Origin: Spirometra erinaceieuropaei
Taxonomy: Eukaryota; Platyhelminthes; Cestoda; Diphyllobothriidea; Diphyllobothriidae
Reading direction: 5' to 3'
DNA: 64,000 bases
Assembly: GCA_902702965.1 (NCBI GenBank)
Contig: CACRXP010000115.1
Location: 503,807-567,806 of the forward strand
Shown: piece by piece, positions 48,845 through 59,120 of the stretch
Layout of the letters: each line of letters begins with the position of its first letter
How positions within the stretch are numbered: position 1 is the stretch's first letter
Position numbers and translations under genes: made by a program
Notes under the pieces: model-generated
Database searches by the model: none
What the model was told of the DNA's origin: nothing
The model's input: only the letters and a program-made list of their open reading frames with translations

Positions 48845-49418
48845 CAGTGAGTGATCGATCCCATGCAAAGTTGGCTGAAATTCTGAAATGCGTTTTCGAT
48901 TAAGAAGGATTACTTAGGTGCAAGTTGTAATAATGATTATCTCGCGGTATAATCCTATGATATTTTGGAGTCGGCAGGATGTCAGAATTTGAATATGCTG
49001 CTTTTTAATCTCCCGTAGAAAAAGGACTACTTATATAGCATGTATTTTTCCCGTAGATTTTCCATGGTCTTATAAATTCAAATATATCTTATAGAAACCA
49101 TAAACGAAAATAGGCTTTCTTTCTGTGTAAAAGAATGAATATTTCATGCGTGTTTTCTATAACGGTTACTTAAACTTATAAAAGCTGCAAAAAACGAAAA
49201 AAAAGCCACGCTGTTTAAGTAGCTACTTCTTGTGAAATGCAGGTTCTGCTGGCGGCCGGAAAGAAGTTCATTCACAAGCTGACATCCCGAAGCAACTAAA
49301 TTATTGTGAGATTATGCTTCATATTGATTAATATTGCAACGCCACTTCACTAATCATTTCAGGCCGAAAAAGCATTTCAGAATTTCGATCGACATATCAT
49401 GAGTTAGCACATCTACTG
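48845..49418. mobile_element. Fold-back (MITE-like) element, copy 5
   Basis: The left end is CAGTGAGTGATCGATCCCAT. The right end, on the other strand, is CAGTAGATGTGCTAACTCATG followed outward by TA. It is shorter (574 bp), with ends of two slightly different subfamilies. The left TA is not preserved (TG). Confidence 0.65.
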
Positions 49419-50259
49419 TATATTTAACCAAACGTTTTCAACAATAAAACTACACAGTAAGTAAACGTCTTATCTGACATTTTAAGGCAATCTGAGAACT
49501 TTTCATAGTCTTAATGTGCGTAGAGTACTGCTACCTTCCATTTGGTCTCCCTACCTCTCTGCATTTCTCAATGGTGCCTGAGACCACCCAATGATTTCCC
49601 CTGGGATAAATATGCAGAGGACGTGCTTGTTGGCCATCCTAGCGAAAACACGAATCGCCTCCAGTTTCTGAAGTATGGTTTGGATCATTTCTTTCTTTAA
49701 ACCTTGAAAAACAGGCTTATATTTTAAAAGACGATTTTCGAGCATCCGGTAGTTTTCGTTATATTGACTTTAGGCCTGCACCTTTATTCTGCCATTGAAA
49801 TGATTAACAAAATCAGAAGGCAGTCCTGTTTGAGCTTTGATTGCAAACCCCTCCCATTCCAGAATTCTCTGATGTTCCCTCCAGCAGCTGGGTGCTGATC
49901 TGTTCATATGTTGGCAAAAATGGACCACCTACATTTCTTACACAAAATTTAACCCTTAATATGGCCATTTGTAGGTACCTGCATTCCGTCTTTTAATCTT
50001 TGATGTTCTCCCGCTATTCTTCCTACCACGATTATAGAGATATGTTAACTTTAAAACACGCCCTTCGAATATTTTCTTTTGCGGTTGGTGTTTCTTACGT
50101 CTTTTTGGCTGATATTACAGTACGACGACATTTCACCACGGTCTGGTAGTTTGCTGCTTGAATTATGGATGGTGTTGTCCATCTGCTTAATTAATTACTG
50201 CGAAGTCTTTCTGCTCCATACGTCTTGCCACAAATGCTTATAGCCGACACGATAACCTA
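49419..50259. other. Intergenic DNA, no gene recognised
   Basis: Nothing with domain features seen. Confidence 0.4.
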
Positions 50260-50479
50260 CAGTTGATGCGCTATATCGCAAAACGCCAACCGAAATTCTG
50301 AAATGTGTCTTCGACAAGAAAAGCCTACTAAAATAGTTCGTAAGACGTATTGTTGCACTGCACAATCACGAGATATTTTAGTCACAGCGGGATGCCGGCT
50401 TGTGAGCAGGCTTATTTTCGGCCGCTCTTGAAAACGAATTTCTGCGAAAAATGACTTATTAAGTAGCATATATTTTTTC

Positions 50480-52275
50480 CCGTTGCCAACAGCATGGGAT
50501 CTACGAGACGCTATTGGCGATCGAGAACTCGATCGACCGACCGACGCATGGAGAGAACGCAAGAAACGGTCCTGACCCAATTCTAAGGTCTCCCAAAAGT
50601 GCATAAGGGGGACGCTTCTATCCGGCCAATCCCATCACTAAAAGGAACTCCAACCTCCGGACTGGCAAAGTTGCTGCTTCGACGTTCCAAGTTCCTGACT
50701 ACAGTAAGCTCGTCAATGCATTTCTTGAAGAAACTTAAAATCTCTTGCCAGATGACGTCATGGTATCATTTGCTGTCACGTCCCTTTTTACTTCGCTTCC
50801 GCAGGACCTGTCAGTCGTGACCATCAAACCGCTCCTACAAGACAAATACGATGAAACGGCGAATTACCTCTGACACTCCAAAGGCTCTAACACTTGGAGT
50901 TCTACCTTAAGACATACTTGTGGTCCGAGAGAACAATCTACGAGGGCACGCCAATGGGTTCGCCAGTTGTGGGGCTCATAGGCGCGGCTGTTCTACAGCG
51001 GCTGGGGTCACTGGTTTCCCAATACCACTGATCGAAGTTCTGTGTTCGGTATGTGCATGATACCCTTGCCGTCATCAAATGGGATCAGGTCCTGGCATTA
51101 CATGAATGGTTCAAGGCCGTCTTTCCGGACATTTCATTTACGATGGAGAAGGATGAAAACAACCGGTTGGCCTTCTAGATGCCAACGTCCACCGGAGAGT
51201 TTGTGATGGCCTAAAAACAAAGCATTCGAGATGCGACAAAACGCAAATGCTGAACTTCAACGTCAACTACGCCACCCGTCACGAACGCTGTTTCGCAAGG
51301 ATGCTATATCGGCGAGCTTAGACGTGTGGCAGTGAAACGGTGGGCACATTCGCTGAACTACAATACATTTGACGGGTACTGAGATCTGATGGTTGCCTGC
51401 GCAACTTTGTCAATCAGTGCATGCGCAAACAATGCCAGAAACCAAATCGGACCGACCCGTAATTTTGGTGAACTCTTTCGTACTAGAGGAACATCTCGAA
51501 AGGCATCAGTCACCTTTCACTCCACTTGGGATTGGGGTTGCACACAGGTCGGAGGCAACCATCAGGCGCCAGGTCATGAGGTCGAAAGGCCAGCTGCCGC
51601 GGCAGGAAACGTCTGGAATCACTTACTGGAGTTGGGACAGTAACGGGCAGAGCAATTACGACAAAGAACCCATGAGAAACTTCGGATTTGAATGACCGAA
51701 CACGTGGCAGTAGCGGCAGTGAGGTGGGAGCACGCTGGCCTTCACGCGACGGGTCATTTGGTGGGACCTGATCATATTCTCAGGTTTCAAGTGGGCGATA
51801 TCCTCGCAGAGGTGGCAACATCGCGATCCGCACGAGTTGCGGTCCTCAGTCTATCAACAAGCGCAATTACCTGCTATTATTTCCGTGCCGAGAATTCCCT
51901 TCAGTAGGGGAATCAGTCATGTGGGGATCGTGAGAGCAAGCAACAATTCCAGTGACAACGAGACGAACTGCCTTGTCATTATCCCGCTAACATCCAGCAC
52001 GGATGATGCCATCGCGTCCGTCAACGACTCAGACGCGGACTGACAAACCACTATTGCATCCATTACGACCTCGAGCGGTGATCGCGAATGCTGCTTACTA
52101 TTGTACGTATGCGGCCCCAAGGCAGCTACGTGCTACAAATACTGCAATCCTTCTGTCTTCAAAACCCTTATTTGAATCTGTCACTGATGGTTGGCTCGAG
52201 TAAGATTCCGAAATGTAAGACCAGAAAGCTTCCCACCCCGGCGATCACATTCTCCTCTTCTTTGTCAATCTCTTG
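50480..52275 (+). pseudogene. Penelope-like element, RT through GIY-YIG, heavily mutated
   Basis: Broken + frames give VSFAVTSLFTSLPQ near 50,762 (the RT motif A Asp is Ala), GTPMGSPVVGLIGAAVLQRL near 50,945-50,995, YVHDTLAVIKW near 51,050 (catalytic YVDD changed to YVHD), EWFKAVFPDISFTMEKDENN, then the NFVNQCMRKQ linker, HFTPLG/VAHR-like debris and QSINKR near 51,850. This is nearly the whole RT core plus endonuclease region, the longest PLE copy here. Catalytic residues are replaced and many frameshifts occur. A decayed hammerhead motif closes it. Confidence 0.8.
52184..52217 (+). ncRNA. Hammerhead-like relic
   Basis: CTGATGG, an irregular stem II, GAAA, then TGTA. Both the first box and the cleavage triplet are damaged. 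Position fits the PLE terminus. Confidence 0.35.
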
Positions 52276-52333
52276 TTATCGAACACACATTTCAGAATTT
52301 CGATTAATATATCATGGCGTAGGACATATGTTG

Positions 52334-52938
52334 TAAATGTAAGGAGACTGATGTACAGAAACCGAAATTCGAACTGTCCACAGGGTAGTTATGCAGTCCT
52401 AGGTAAGCCCATGCTGAAAATGTCTGTCAGTTGTTTGGCATGAGTCTATTCATGGCGGCGCTTCCTCACTGTTCTAATGCCAAGAAGTCCGACAACAGCT
52501 GAGTATCTATCAAATGCGCGCATGGTTACTGCGCGAACAGTCCACTACGCATGCAGAATGTATGCTCACCGATACTTTCATTTCTCGGGACAAGCAAGCC
52601 CAAAATAGGCAGCCACACTGAACTCGAGCAAGTTATTTTATCAAAGGAGTGGCCACAGGAGTTCAGGTGTCTGCACAAACATGCCCTCACCTACAGTGCT
52701 GACAGAGTTAAGGATGGCTGAATGAAGTCAGGATAAGTTTGAAGCCGGTCTGTATCCATCTACCTCCATCCTCTGTCATCATTGCATCTGCAATTCATTA
52801 TGCCTTCCTGTTTATCAATGCTGCATTCCTTACCTCACGATCACTGCATGCATATGGAAGACTAGTGAAACCTCAAATCACATACATAGTCTGCTAAATT
52901 TTCGGGTTCGTTGTCTTTAGCCATTTATCTCAGACGTA
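52334..52938. other. Short interval between two fold-back elements
   Basis: No gene recognised. Confidence 0.4.
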
Positions 52939-53257
52939 GAGTAGATGTGCTAACTTATGAAATGATGGCGAAAATTCTGAGATACGTTCTCGACTTAAAA
53001 ATATTTCTTAATTTGTTTTGAAACAGCATAATCCCGTGATAATTCACTTAATACATTATATCGGCTTTTGAACGAACTTCTCTTCGGCCTCTACAAAAAC
53101 TACACTGCACAAGTGACCACATGAGTAGAGCGAATTTTCCTCATTGAATTTCAATGTACATATTAATTGAAATATATTTCATAGAAAACATGAATAAAAA
53201 TATTCATTAGTCTTGAAGAAGGAGACACGATCGCCGGGACAAGAGCTTTATTAGCCT

Positions 53258-53291
53258 GACGTTTCGGATTCCTATTCGAATCCATCATCAG
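53258..53291 (-). ncRNA. Hammerhead ribozyme motif of the mini-PLE
   Basis: On the - strand: CTGATGA, stem II GGATTC/GAATCC with a GAATAG loop, GAAA, ACGT, C. All core positions are intact. It lies downstream of the GIY-YIG frame on the same strand. Confidence 0.7.
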
Positions 53292-53371
53292 AGACAAAAG
53301 AGCAGAAACGGGTGGTTGTTGCACAAGGGGCTGCGGTATTTATAGGATGCAGCAGCCATGCTACCGCCTGC

Positions 53372-53963
53372 CTATGAACGTTCACGGTTTCCCCATTCAT
53401 CCCGGATTGTCACACTTGGGGTGATCATTGCTTGATGGCCGACATTCGAGTCGATAATTGCCGCAATTTCATCACGTGCGTTGGATGTTGGCGTGATGAT
53501 TGCTCGACCATCTGATGCGTTGACCCGGGTGTTGGGAAGAGTGTTCACCAGTGCGCTCCCCGCGTGGCCAATTACTCCGCCTAGACGAAGTCTCAGCACG
53601 CTGTATTGAATGGGAAGAGCGTTGCACTTGTTGATGGACTGGGGGCCAGTAAACCACGATTCCAGTAGCTCTCGGCTCACTCGGTTGTCACCTCTTGCGA
53701 GAATTTCGGCCTCATCGAATTTAAATGTGTGGCCGGGTCTCGTCGAATGAGCCGCAACTTGAGAGCTGGCGTCATTTCTGCGCACCGCTGCCGCGTGTTC
53801 GGCCATTCTCGTTCGGAGCTGTCTTCCGGTTTCTCCGACGTAGTTGCTTTGTCCGCAACTGCACCAGATCCGATAAACGACTCCAGACGTTTCTAGCTGA
53901 ATGGCGATCGTGTCTCCTTCTTCAAGACTACTTCCTGGGACTCGGCTCTTCGCTTCTATTGGC
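53372..53963 (-). CDS. Stand-alone GIY-YIG endonuclease frame of the mini-PLE
   Basis: An uninterrupted frame of about 197 codons on the - strand, spanning the insert from its 5' junction. It has a short leader (EAKSRVPGSSLEEGD), then SGVVYRIWCSCG (the GIY element), NYVGETGRQLRTRMAEH (the YIG element with conserved Arg and Glu-His), HSTRPGHTFKF, and RELLESWFTGPQSINKC with the likely metal-binding Glu. PLE proteins normally have 600-800 residues with RT ahead of this domain. Here the leader joins the nuclease directly. No ATG opens the frame (the 5'-most codon is TTG; the first ATG is in MAEH), so expression is unproven. It could simply be a young internally deleted copy. Confidence 0.65.
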
Positions 53964-54257
53964 AATATTCATTAGTTTACTCATTTGGTAGAAAATTACG
54001 TCTTCCTCAGAATTTTTGCGTGAAGGAAGGGTAGGATCCGTTTTAAGAAACTTTTCAATTTCCCGAATAATTTTGAACCCGATCTGCAGTCGCACCTGCA
54101 TTAAGGGATTCCAAACTACAAGCTGTATGTTTTCTGTATACGAAAAACCATACGTTTCTATACGTCATTATGAGGAAACTTAATGACGTTGATAAAATTT
54201 GGCAAGAATGTGAGCCATATTAGACTTTACAGGAAACATTAGTAAATGCAGAGTTTC

Positions 54258-55300
54258 GATGCCGAAAGTCACACTGCCACGACAAGAAACGACTGGTTCA
54301 TTCACAAGGGGCTGGAGTATTTATAGGATGCAGTCGTCATGCTACCGCACACCTATGAATATTCAAAAGATCGCCGAACTACAATACCTCCGACGGGTCT
54401 TCAAAGCCAATGGCTACACGCGCAACTTCGTCAAACGGTGCATACGCAAAAGGGACGAAAGGCCTAACCGCATAGACAGCAAATTTTGGCGAACGCTTTC
54501 ATATGTCAAGAACGCTTTGAAAGCTGTCGGCCGCCATTTCGCACCACTTGGAGTTGGAGTGGCACACAGACCGGAGGCAATTTTCAGGCGTTTGGTAATG
54601 AAACCGATAGACCTGGTGCCAAGACTAGAAACGTCTGGAGTCGTTTACCGAATCTGGTGCAGTTGCGGACAAAGCAACCACGTCGGAAAAAACGGAAGAT
54701 AACCATAAACGCGAATGGCCGAACACGCTTCAGCGTTGCTGAGAAATGACGCCAACCCTCAAGTTGCGGCTCATTCGGCGAGATCCTGCCACACATCCAG
54801 ATTTGACGAGGCCGAAATTCTCGCTAGAGGTGCCATCCGCGTGAGCCGCGAGCTGCGGGAGTCATGTTTTACTGGCCCCCAGTCCATTAACAAGTGCAAA
54901 GATCTTCCCCATTCATAGTCAGTGCTATGACTTCGCCTCGGCGGAGTAATTAGCCATGCGGGCAGCACACAGATTAAAATTCTTCCCAATGCCAAAATCA
55001 GCGGGTCAGATGGTCAAGCATTCATCCTACTAGCATCCAAAACACGTGATAAAATTGCGGCAAATAACAACGCGAATGTTGTCCATCAAACAGTCATTAC
55101 AACAAGCTCAACGATCTCTTATGAAGAGGGAGAGCCGTAAATATTCATAGGAATGCAACAGCATAGCAACAGCATCCCATAAATACTGCAGCCCCTTGTA
55201 CATGAACTACCTATACCTGTTTTTGGCTGTAATGATGGGTTCGAGCAGGAATCCGAAACGTCAAGCACTTGTCCTAGCGATGGTGTCTTCTTTTTTACAC
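54258..55300 (+). pseudogene. Penelope-like element, linker plus GIY-YIG, frameshifted
   Basis: The + frame from 54,259 reads ELQYLRRVFKANGYTRNFVK (PLE linker with N-G-Y), SYVKNALKAVGRHFAPLGVG, VAHRPEAIFRRLVMKP, SGVVYRIWCSCGQSNHVG. A frameshift near 54,700 then leads to MAEHASALLRNDANPQVAAH and RELRESCFTGPQSINKCKD. It is from the same family as the mini-PLE and closes with a degenerate hammerhead at 55,227-55,262. Ends are not sharply defined. Confidence 0.8.
55227..55262 (+). ncRNA. Hammerhead-like relic
   Basis: CTGTAATGATGGGTTC has an insertion inside the CUGANGA box. Stem II (GGGTTC/GAATCC), GAAA and CGTC are kept. Probably inactive. Confidence 0.4.
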
Positions 55301-55713
55301 GGTGTTTTATGAATAGGCATTTTGCGGTCATAAAAATCTTATAATTTATAGGATTTTGAAAACCGAATTATGCCCTTCCTTTAAGCATACCATCTGAAGG
55401 AGACGGCATTTTCTGCCAAATGAGTAAATAATGAAAATATTTTTCCCTTTTTTTCCCTTAAATACATTTAAATTTATGAGAGTATAAAAATAATGAGAAC
55501 AATTCATCCAACATATGCAGTCATTTTTCACGAAGTTAAAATTTTTCAGACGGCAGGAAAGTTCATTCAAATGCTAGCATCCTGATGCAACTGAATTATC
55601 ATGGGATTATGTTGCATGGTGGTTAATATTTTAACTCTACTTAAGTAATCTTTTGAAGTCAATAACCCATTTCAGAATGTTGGCTAGAATTTTATGAGTT
55701 AGCATATCTACCG

Positions 55714-56934
55714 TAATTTTCTAAAATTAACAACCGACTCAATGACTGTATGACTGTCATTCATAACCCCAGCTAGTGAACACGGTCTGCACCGATGCAC
55801 ATTGTTCTCAAGGATAAACCGGAAGTAAGGGGAGACAAAGGTCTGCGCCCTCGAGGTGCGGGGAGATGTCTCCCGACCCACATCACCCCCAAGGGGGCTG
55901 TCTAGAAAACCGCAAATCCTGGTGACTCCATTGTTAGAATTCATTTGGTTGAAACATCTCTCGCTATACGCGAGCAAAATTTTCAAAAAAAGACGCAGGC
56001 GACTGCTCATTGACATAAAGAAAGAAGATTGCGGTATTCTTCCAGCCAGACCGAACTCTCGCATTTCATTATAAACGGAAAATACGTCTCCAATAGGGAA
56101 ACAGCGCTCAAAATTGGTCGGTTTTTGTAGAAAACAGAGAGGAAAATTCCTCTATGATCGCCAAATGCCTCTTATTTCGCGAAATGAGTGCTTTCGCCTT
56201 CCACCTCAAAGCCACCAGACGTCACTTTGGGCGTGACCAACAGGCAGACGGCGTCGTATGTCAGGAAGATTTGTCTGTTAAACCTTAAAACCAACTAAAG
56301 GCAACGAGGGGAAGGCGCAGCTGGATATCAAGCAAAAAATCCCCAGGGACCGGCTTGAGATTATTAGCCTGCTGAAAAGCCATCCTTTGCTTTGGAGCAT
56401 AAAGGTCTTTGAACCTCCTGTGGGGACATTTGTAAAATCAGCTCATAACTGGCAGACCTCTGCGGCGTGCGTCTTTTACACGAATACCGCGAAGCGTTTT
56501 GGCCGAGATAATTCTCTTGCTCGAACCAAAAATTTGGTGATTGCCAAAAAGCATATGCAGCACTTTCTGGAGAAGAGAGTTCGGGCGGACTTCAAATTTT
56601 CTAGAGGGCTTGACTAAAACGCCCAATAATCAGAAATGCTCGTTGTTCTATGAAAAGAGAGATAAACATGGCTAGGCAACAGTGATGGCTGTTGGGGGAA
56701 CTTGCGTGGGAAATTACTAGCGGTAAATGCGTATTTGATGGTGTGTTTACCGATTAGGTGACAAAACACGCTCAGTATTAAGTTCAGAAATTGTTAAGTG
56801 CAGGATGTGGAGTAAGATATATACGAAATGACTTTTTAGGGTTAGACCCCGAATACCAATGAGTATTTGAGTCGAAGCCAATCAATTACGAAGAAAAACT
56901 GGGTAATATTTATTCTACAAAAAGTACTGATATT
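55714..56934. other. Stretch with one unassigned open frame
   Basis: It contains an open frame at 56,282-56,617 (+) described separately. No other supportable feature. Confidence 0.4.
56282..56617 (+). other. 111-codon open frame, unknown (possible exon or mobile-element relic)
   Basis: It reads KGNEGKAQLDIKQKIPRDRL, then EIISLLKSHPLLW, HNWQTSAACVFYTN, ARTKNLVIAKKHMQHFLEKR and RADFKFSRGLD, ending at TAA. The composition is protein-like (basic, amphipathic). The RLEIISLLKSHPLLW start faintly recalls MADF-type DNA-binding domains, but the rest does not follow that family. No ATG at the start and no matching splice partner found. Confidence 0.25.
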
Positions 56935-57425
56935 AGAAATATAATGTCACAGGTCAGACGGTTACGTCATACTCCCGCTATAGGCACTAGCTAAAGGTCA
57001 AAACGCGCGTAGTGTGGATGTTTCTGCTGCCGCATAGTGAAGCTCTGAGAGGTTTGGCCTTATTAGGGTCTCCAAGCCTTCTCCAGGCGGTTCCTGGTTG
57101 GTGAAATCTAGAGAGTTCTCAAGGTAATGGGTCCAGAAATAACTTAATGTATGACACGGAGTAAAGTACTCGGACCATGACTTTTGGCGTCAAAATAAAA
57201 ATGCCAGTTGACATTAGAGTCGAGGACAATCAACTACAGTGGAATGACCAGGGGGGGGGGACTCAGTGAGGAGTTGAACCCGTCAAAACTTTGTCATGCA
57301 GCAACGGGCTTTTAGTTAGTACCTATATCGGGAGTACGGTACGAACGTCTATCATATGCAGCGCATCATCTGACTCATGAAACTTGTTGACTGAAACGTA
57401 CAGGAGAATTTTTGGACGTTTTAAA
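56935..57425. mobile_element. Second fold-back family, copy 1
   Basis: Left arm GGCACTAGCTAAAGGTCAAA...CTGCCGCATAG and right arm (on the other strand) GGTACTAACTAAAAGCCCGT...GCTGCATGACAAAG are mutually inverted and resemble the arms of 58,640-59,120. No coding capacity. Confidence 0.5.
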
Positions 57426-57639
57426 GGTTTTGCGTCTTGCTTCTTCGGCCACTTTCTTCAAGTTGTCCATTTCTCAGGCAGAGAATAAGTCTAAACAATT
57501 TTGTCAAGCTAAATGATCGTAAGTTCGAGCGAGAGGGGACGTTGGGATACATTCGGGCAAATTACTATGCCGGCACCTGTCCTAGATTTCGGCCACGCAT
57601 ATGAACGGGCTTTCTATTACGAGGAAATTAATTTACCCC

Positions 57640-58280
57640 AAACAGATCTAGCCGCACTTGAAAATTGAGATTTTGTCCGATGCTAGTCGTGGTGATTAGT
57701 TTGCTCACATGCAAGTATTTTACGAAAACCAGACGCTTTCTCGATTTTTAAACGTCAGATTAGCAAATCTGTTCGATTGCGTGTCCTAAGGTGTATCAAT
57801 AGCACACGCAGACAATTCTTTGTTTAAATGGGTCGCAATTGCTTTGCTATCTAGGAAGGTCTATGGTTTTTTCATCGAAATGGCTATCGCGGAATAGTTA
57901 TTTTAAATTTTGGACATAAATAACATTACTCTTAGCGCAGTTTAGCTACAATACGTGAGTAATTTAGAAATGGAACGAGCAAAACATAAAACGTTTCAAC
58001 AAAATATCAATATTGATATGGCCACTCTGCAAGGCATTAATAATCGCAGGACACAATCTAAAAGTGAGTAAAGATTACGAAAATGGATGCATTATTAAGA
58101 GAAAGGCATGCTTTTACGTTTGCGGTAGAAAAATACTAGTATTTTTGGCAACGTGAAAGAAATGGCCGAGTGTCAAATTTGTTTTTGTCTCCACCGTGCA
58201 AAAAGGCGAGATACACATAAATCAGACGAACAGTTGCAGTATTAGGAAAATCTTCAAAAAGGCGACTTACTGAAGAAAGT
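57640..58280 (-). repeat. Old dispersed repeat, inverse fragment
   Basis: Read on the - strand it contains ACACTCGGCCATTTCTTTC, TACCGCAAACGTAAAAG and GCAAGT blocks collinear with the repeat at 24 and 42 kb. Diverged. Confidence 0.4.
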
Positions 58281-58639
58281 GTATCAGTTGATCGAAAGCA
58301 TATTTGTTGTGGACGTTTGTTGTGAGCGTTTATTTTTTCGACAGTGAGGTTTCATATTTGATTGTGTCCTCAAATTGACGCAAACAACCATATAAGTGGA
58401 AAAGGAATGCCAAAAACACGATAATTGGGCAAATGCCTAAATAAGTACCTTAAATTGAATGTTTTAATTAACACAATACAGATCGGTGCCTTTTCGTTTC
58501 CTTAGTAATTAATTACGAACTTGGAGTAGACCAGTATATTCTAGGTCTATAGGCTCAGACTGAAATTGTTATGCATGAATATTTGATCCGAATTTCATCA
58601 GCCACAGCAGGCTGACGCGTAGTATTCATTAACTGTCTA

Positions 58640-59120
58640 CAGGCAACCAGTAGTATATTTTTTAGCATTGGAAGATGCCATATTAGTAGCACATGTACTA
58701 GATAAAATCCCAGACGCGCGCTTTTCGCCTATATTTTGCCACTGGACGGTACAGCTGCGAGGGGTTCGGTTGATTACTGGGTCTCCCAGCATTCCCTGCG
58801 CGCTTTCTGGTAGATACTACAGATACGTCAAACTTTGGACCGCACCTATAGCCCTTAGCTTGAACTGATCTACTTCAAGTTAGCGGTTACTTTCTGAGGC
58901 AATTGAAAAGCACAAATTTCTTAACTGGAGTATCTACCAGAGCGCACACGGGGAATGTCGGCGAACCTACTGAAGACCCGAAAATCTCGCAATTTTGACA
59001 TGCAGCGGCAGAATATCGGTGAAGCAAGCGTGTATGGGATTTTAGCCAGTACCTGTGCTGATAGTGAGGCATCTTTTAACGCCAAAACATAGCATGAAAT
59101 CTGACTTTTTAGACAATCGT
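58640..59120. mobile_element. Second fold-back family, copy 2
   Basis: Left AAGATGCCATATTAGTAGCA...GTACTAGATAAAATCCCAGA and right (other strand) AAGATGCCTCACTATCAGCA...GTACTGGCTAAAATCCCATA are inverted copies of about 200 bp each. They extend to GGTAGATACT in the centre, giving a hairpin with a short loop near 58,870. Confidence 0.7.

Larger units (their letters stand above)
50260..52333. mobile_element. Fold-back element, copy 6, interrupted by a PLE
   Basis: The left end is CAGTTGATGCGCTATATCGC...ACCGAAATTCTGAAATGTG, preceded by TA. The right end (ACACATTTCAGAATTTCGATT...GTTG followed by TA) resumes only at about 52,280. Between them lies a degenerate PLE, so the fold-back element was already present when the PLE arrived. 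Confidence 0.65.
53199..53975 (-). mobile_element. Mini-Penelope insertion with 12-bp target duplication
   Basis: AATATTCATTAG occurs at 53,199-53,210 and 53,964-53,975, flanking 753 bp absent from the fold-back host sequence. The insert starts TCTTGAAGAAGGAGACACGA and its other end carries the same words in inverse (CGTGTCTCCTTCTTCAAGA), then 31 bp unique to that end. The element has a hammerhead motif, a GIY-YIG frame and no reverse transcriptase. Confidence 0.85.
52939..55713. mobile_element. Fold-back element, copy 7, carrying two PLE insertions
   Basis: The left end is GAGTAGATGTGCTAACTTATGA (preceded by TA). The right end, on the other strand, is CGGTAGATATGCTAACTCATAA (followed by TA). 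These are clearly the two ends of one element. The interior is interrupted at 53,211-53,963 and about 54,258-55,300 by PLEs. Fold-back sequence is recognisable between and around them. Confidence 0.7.
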
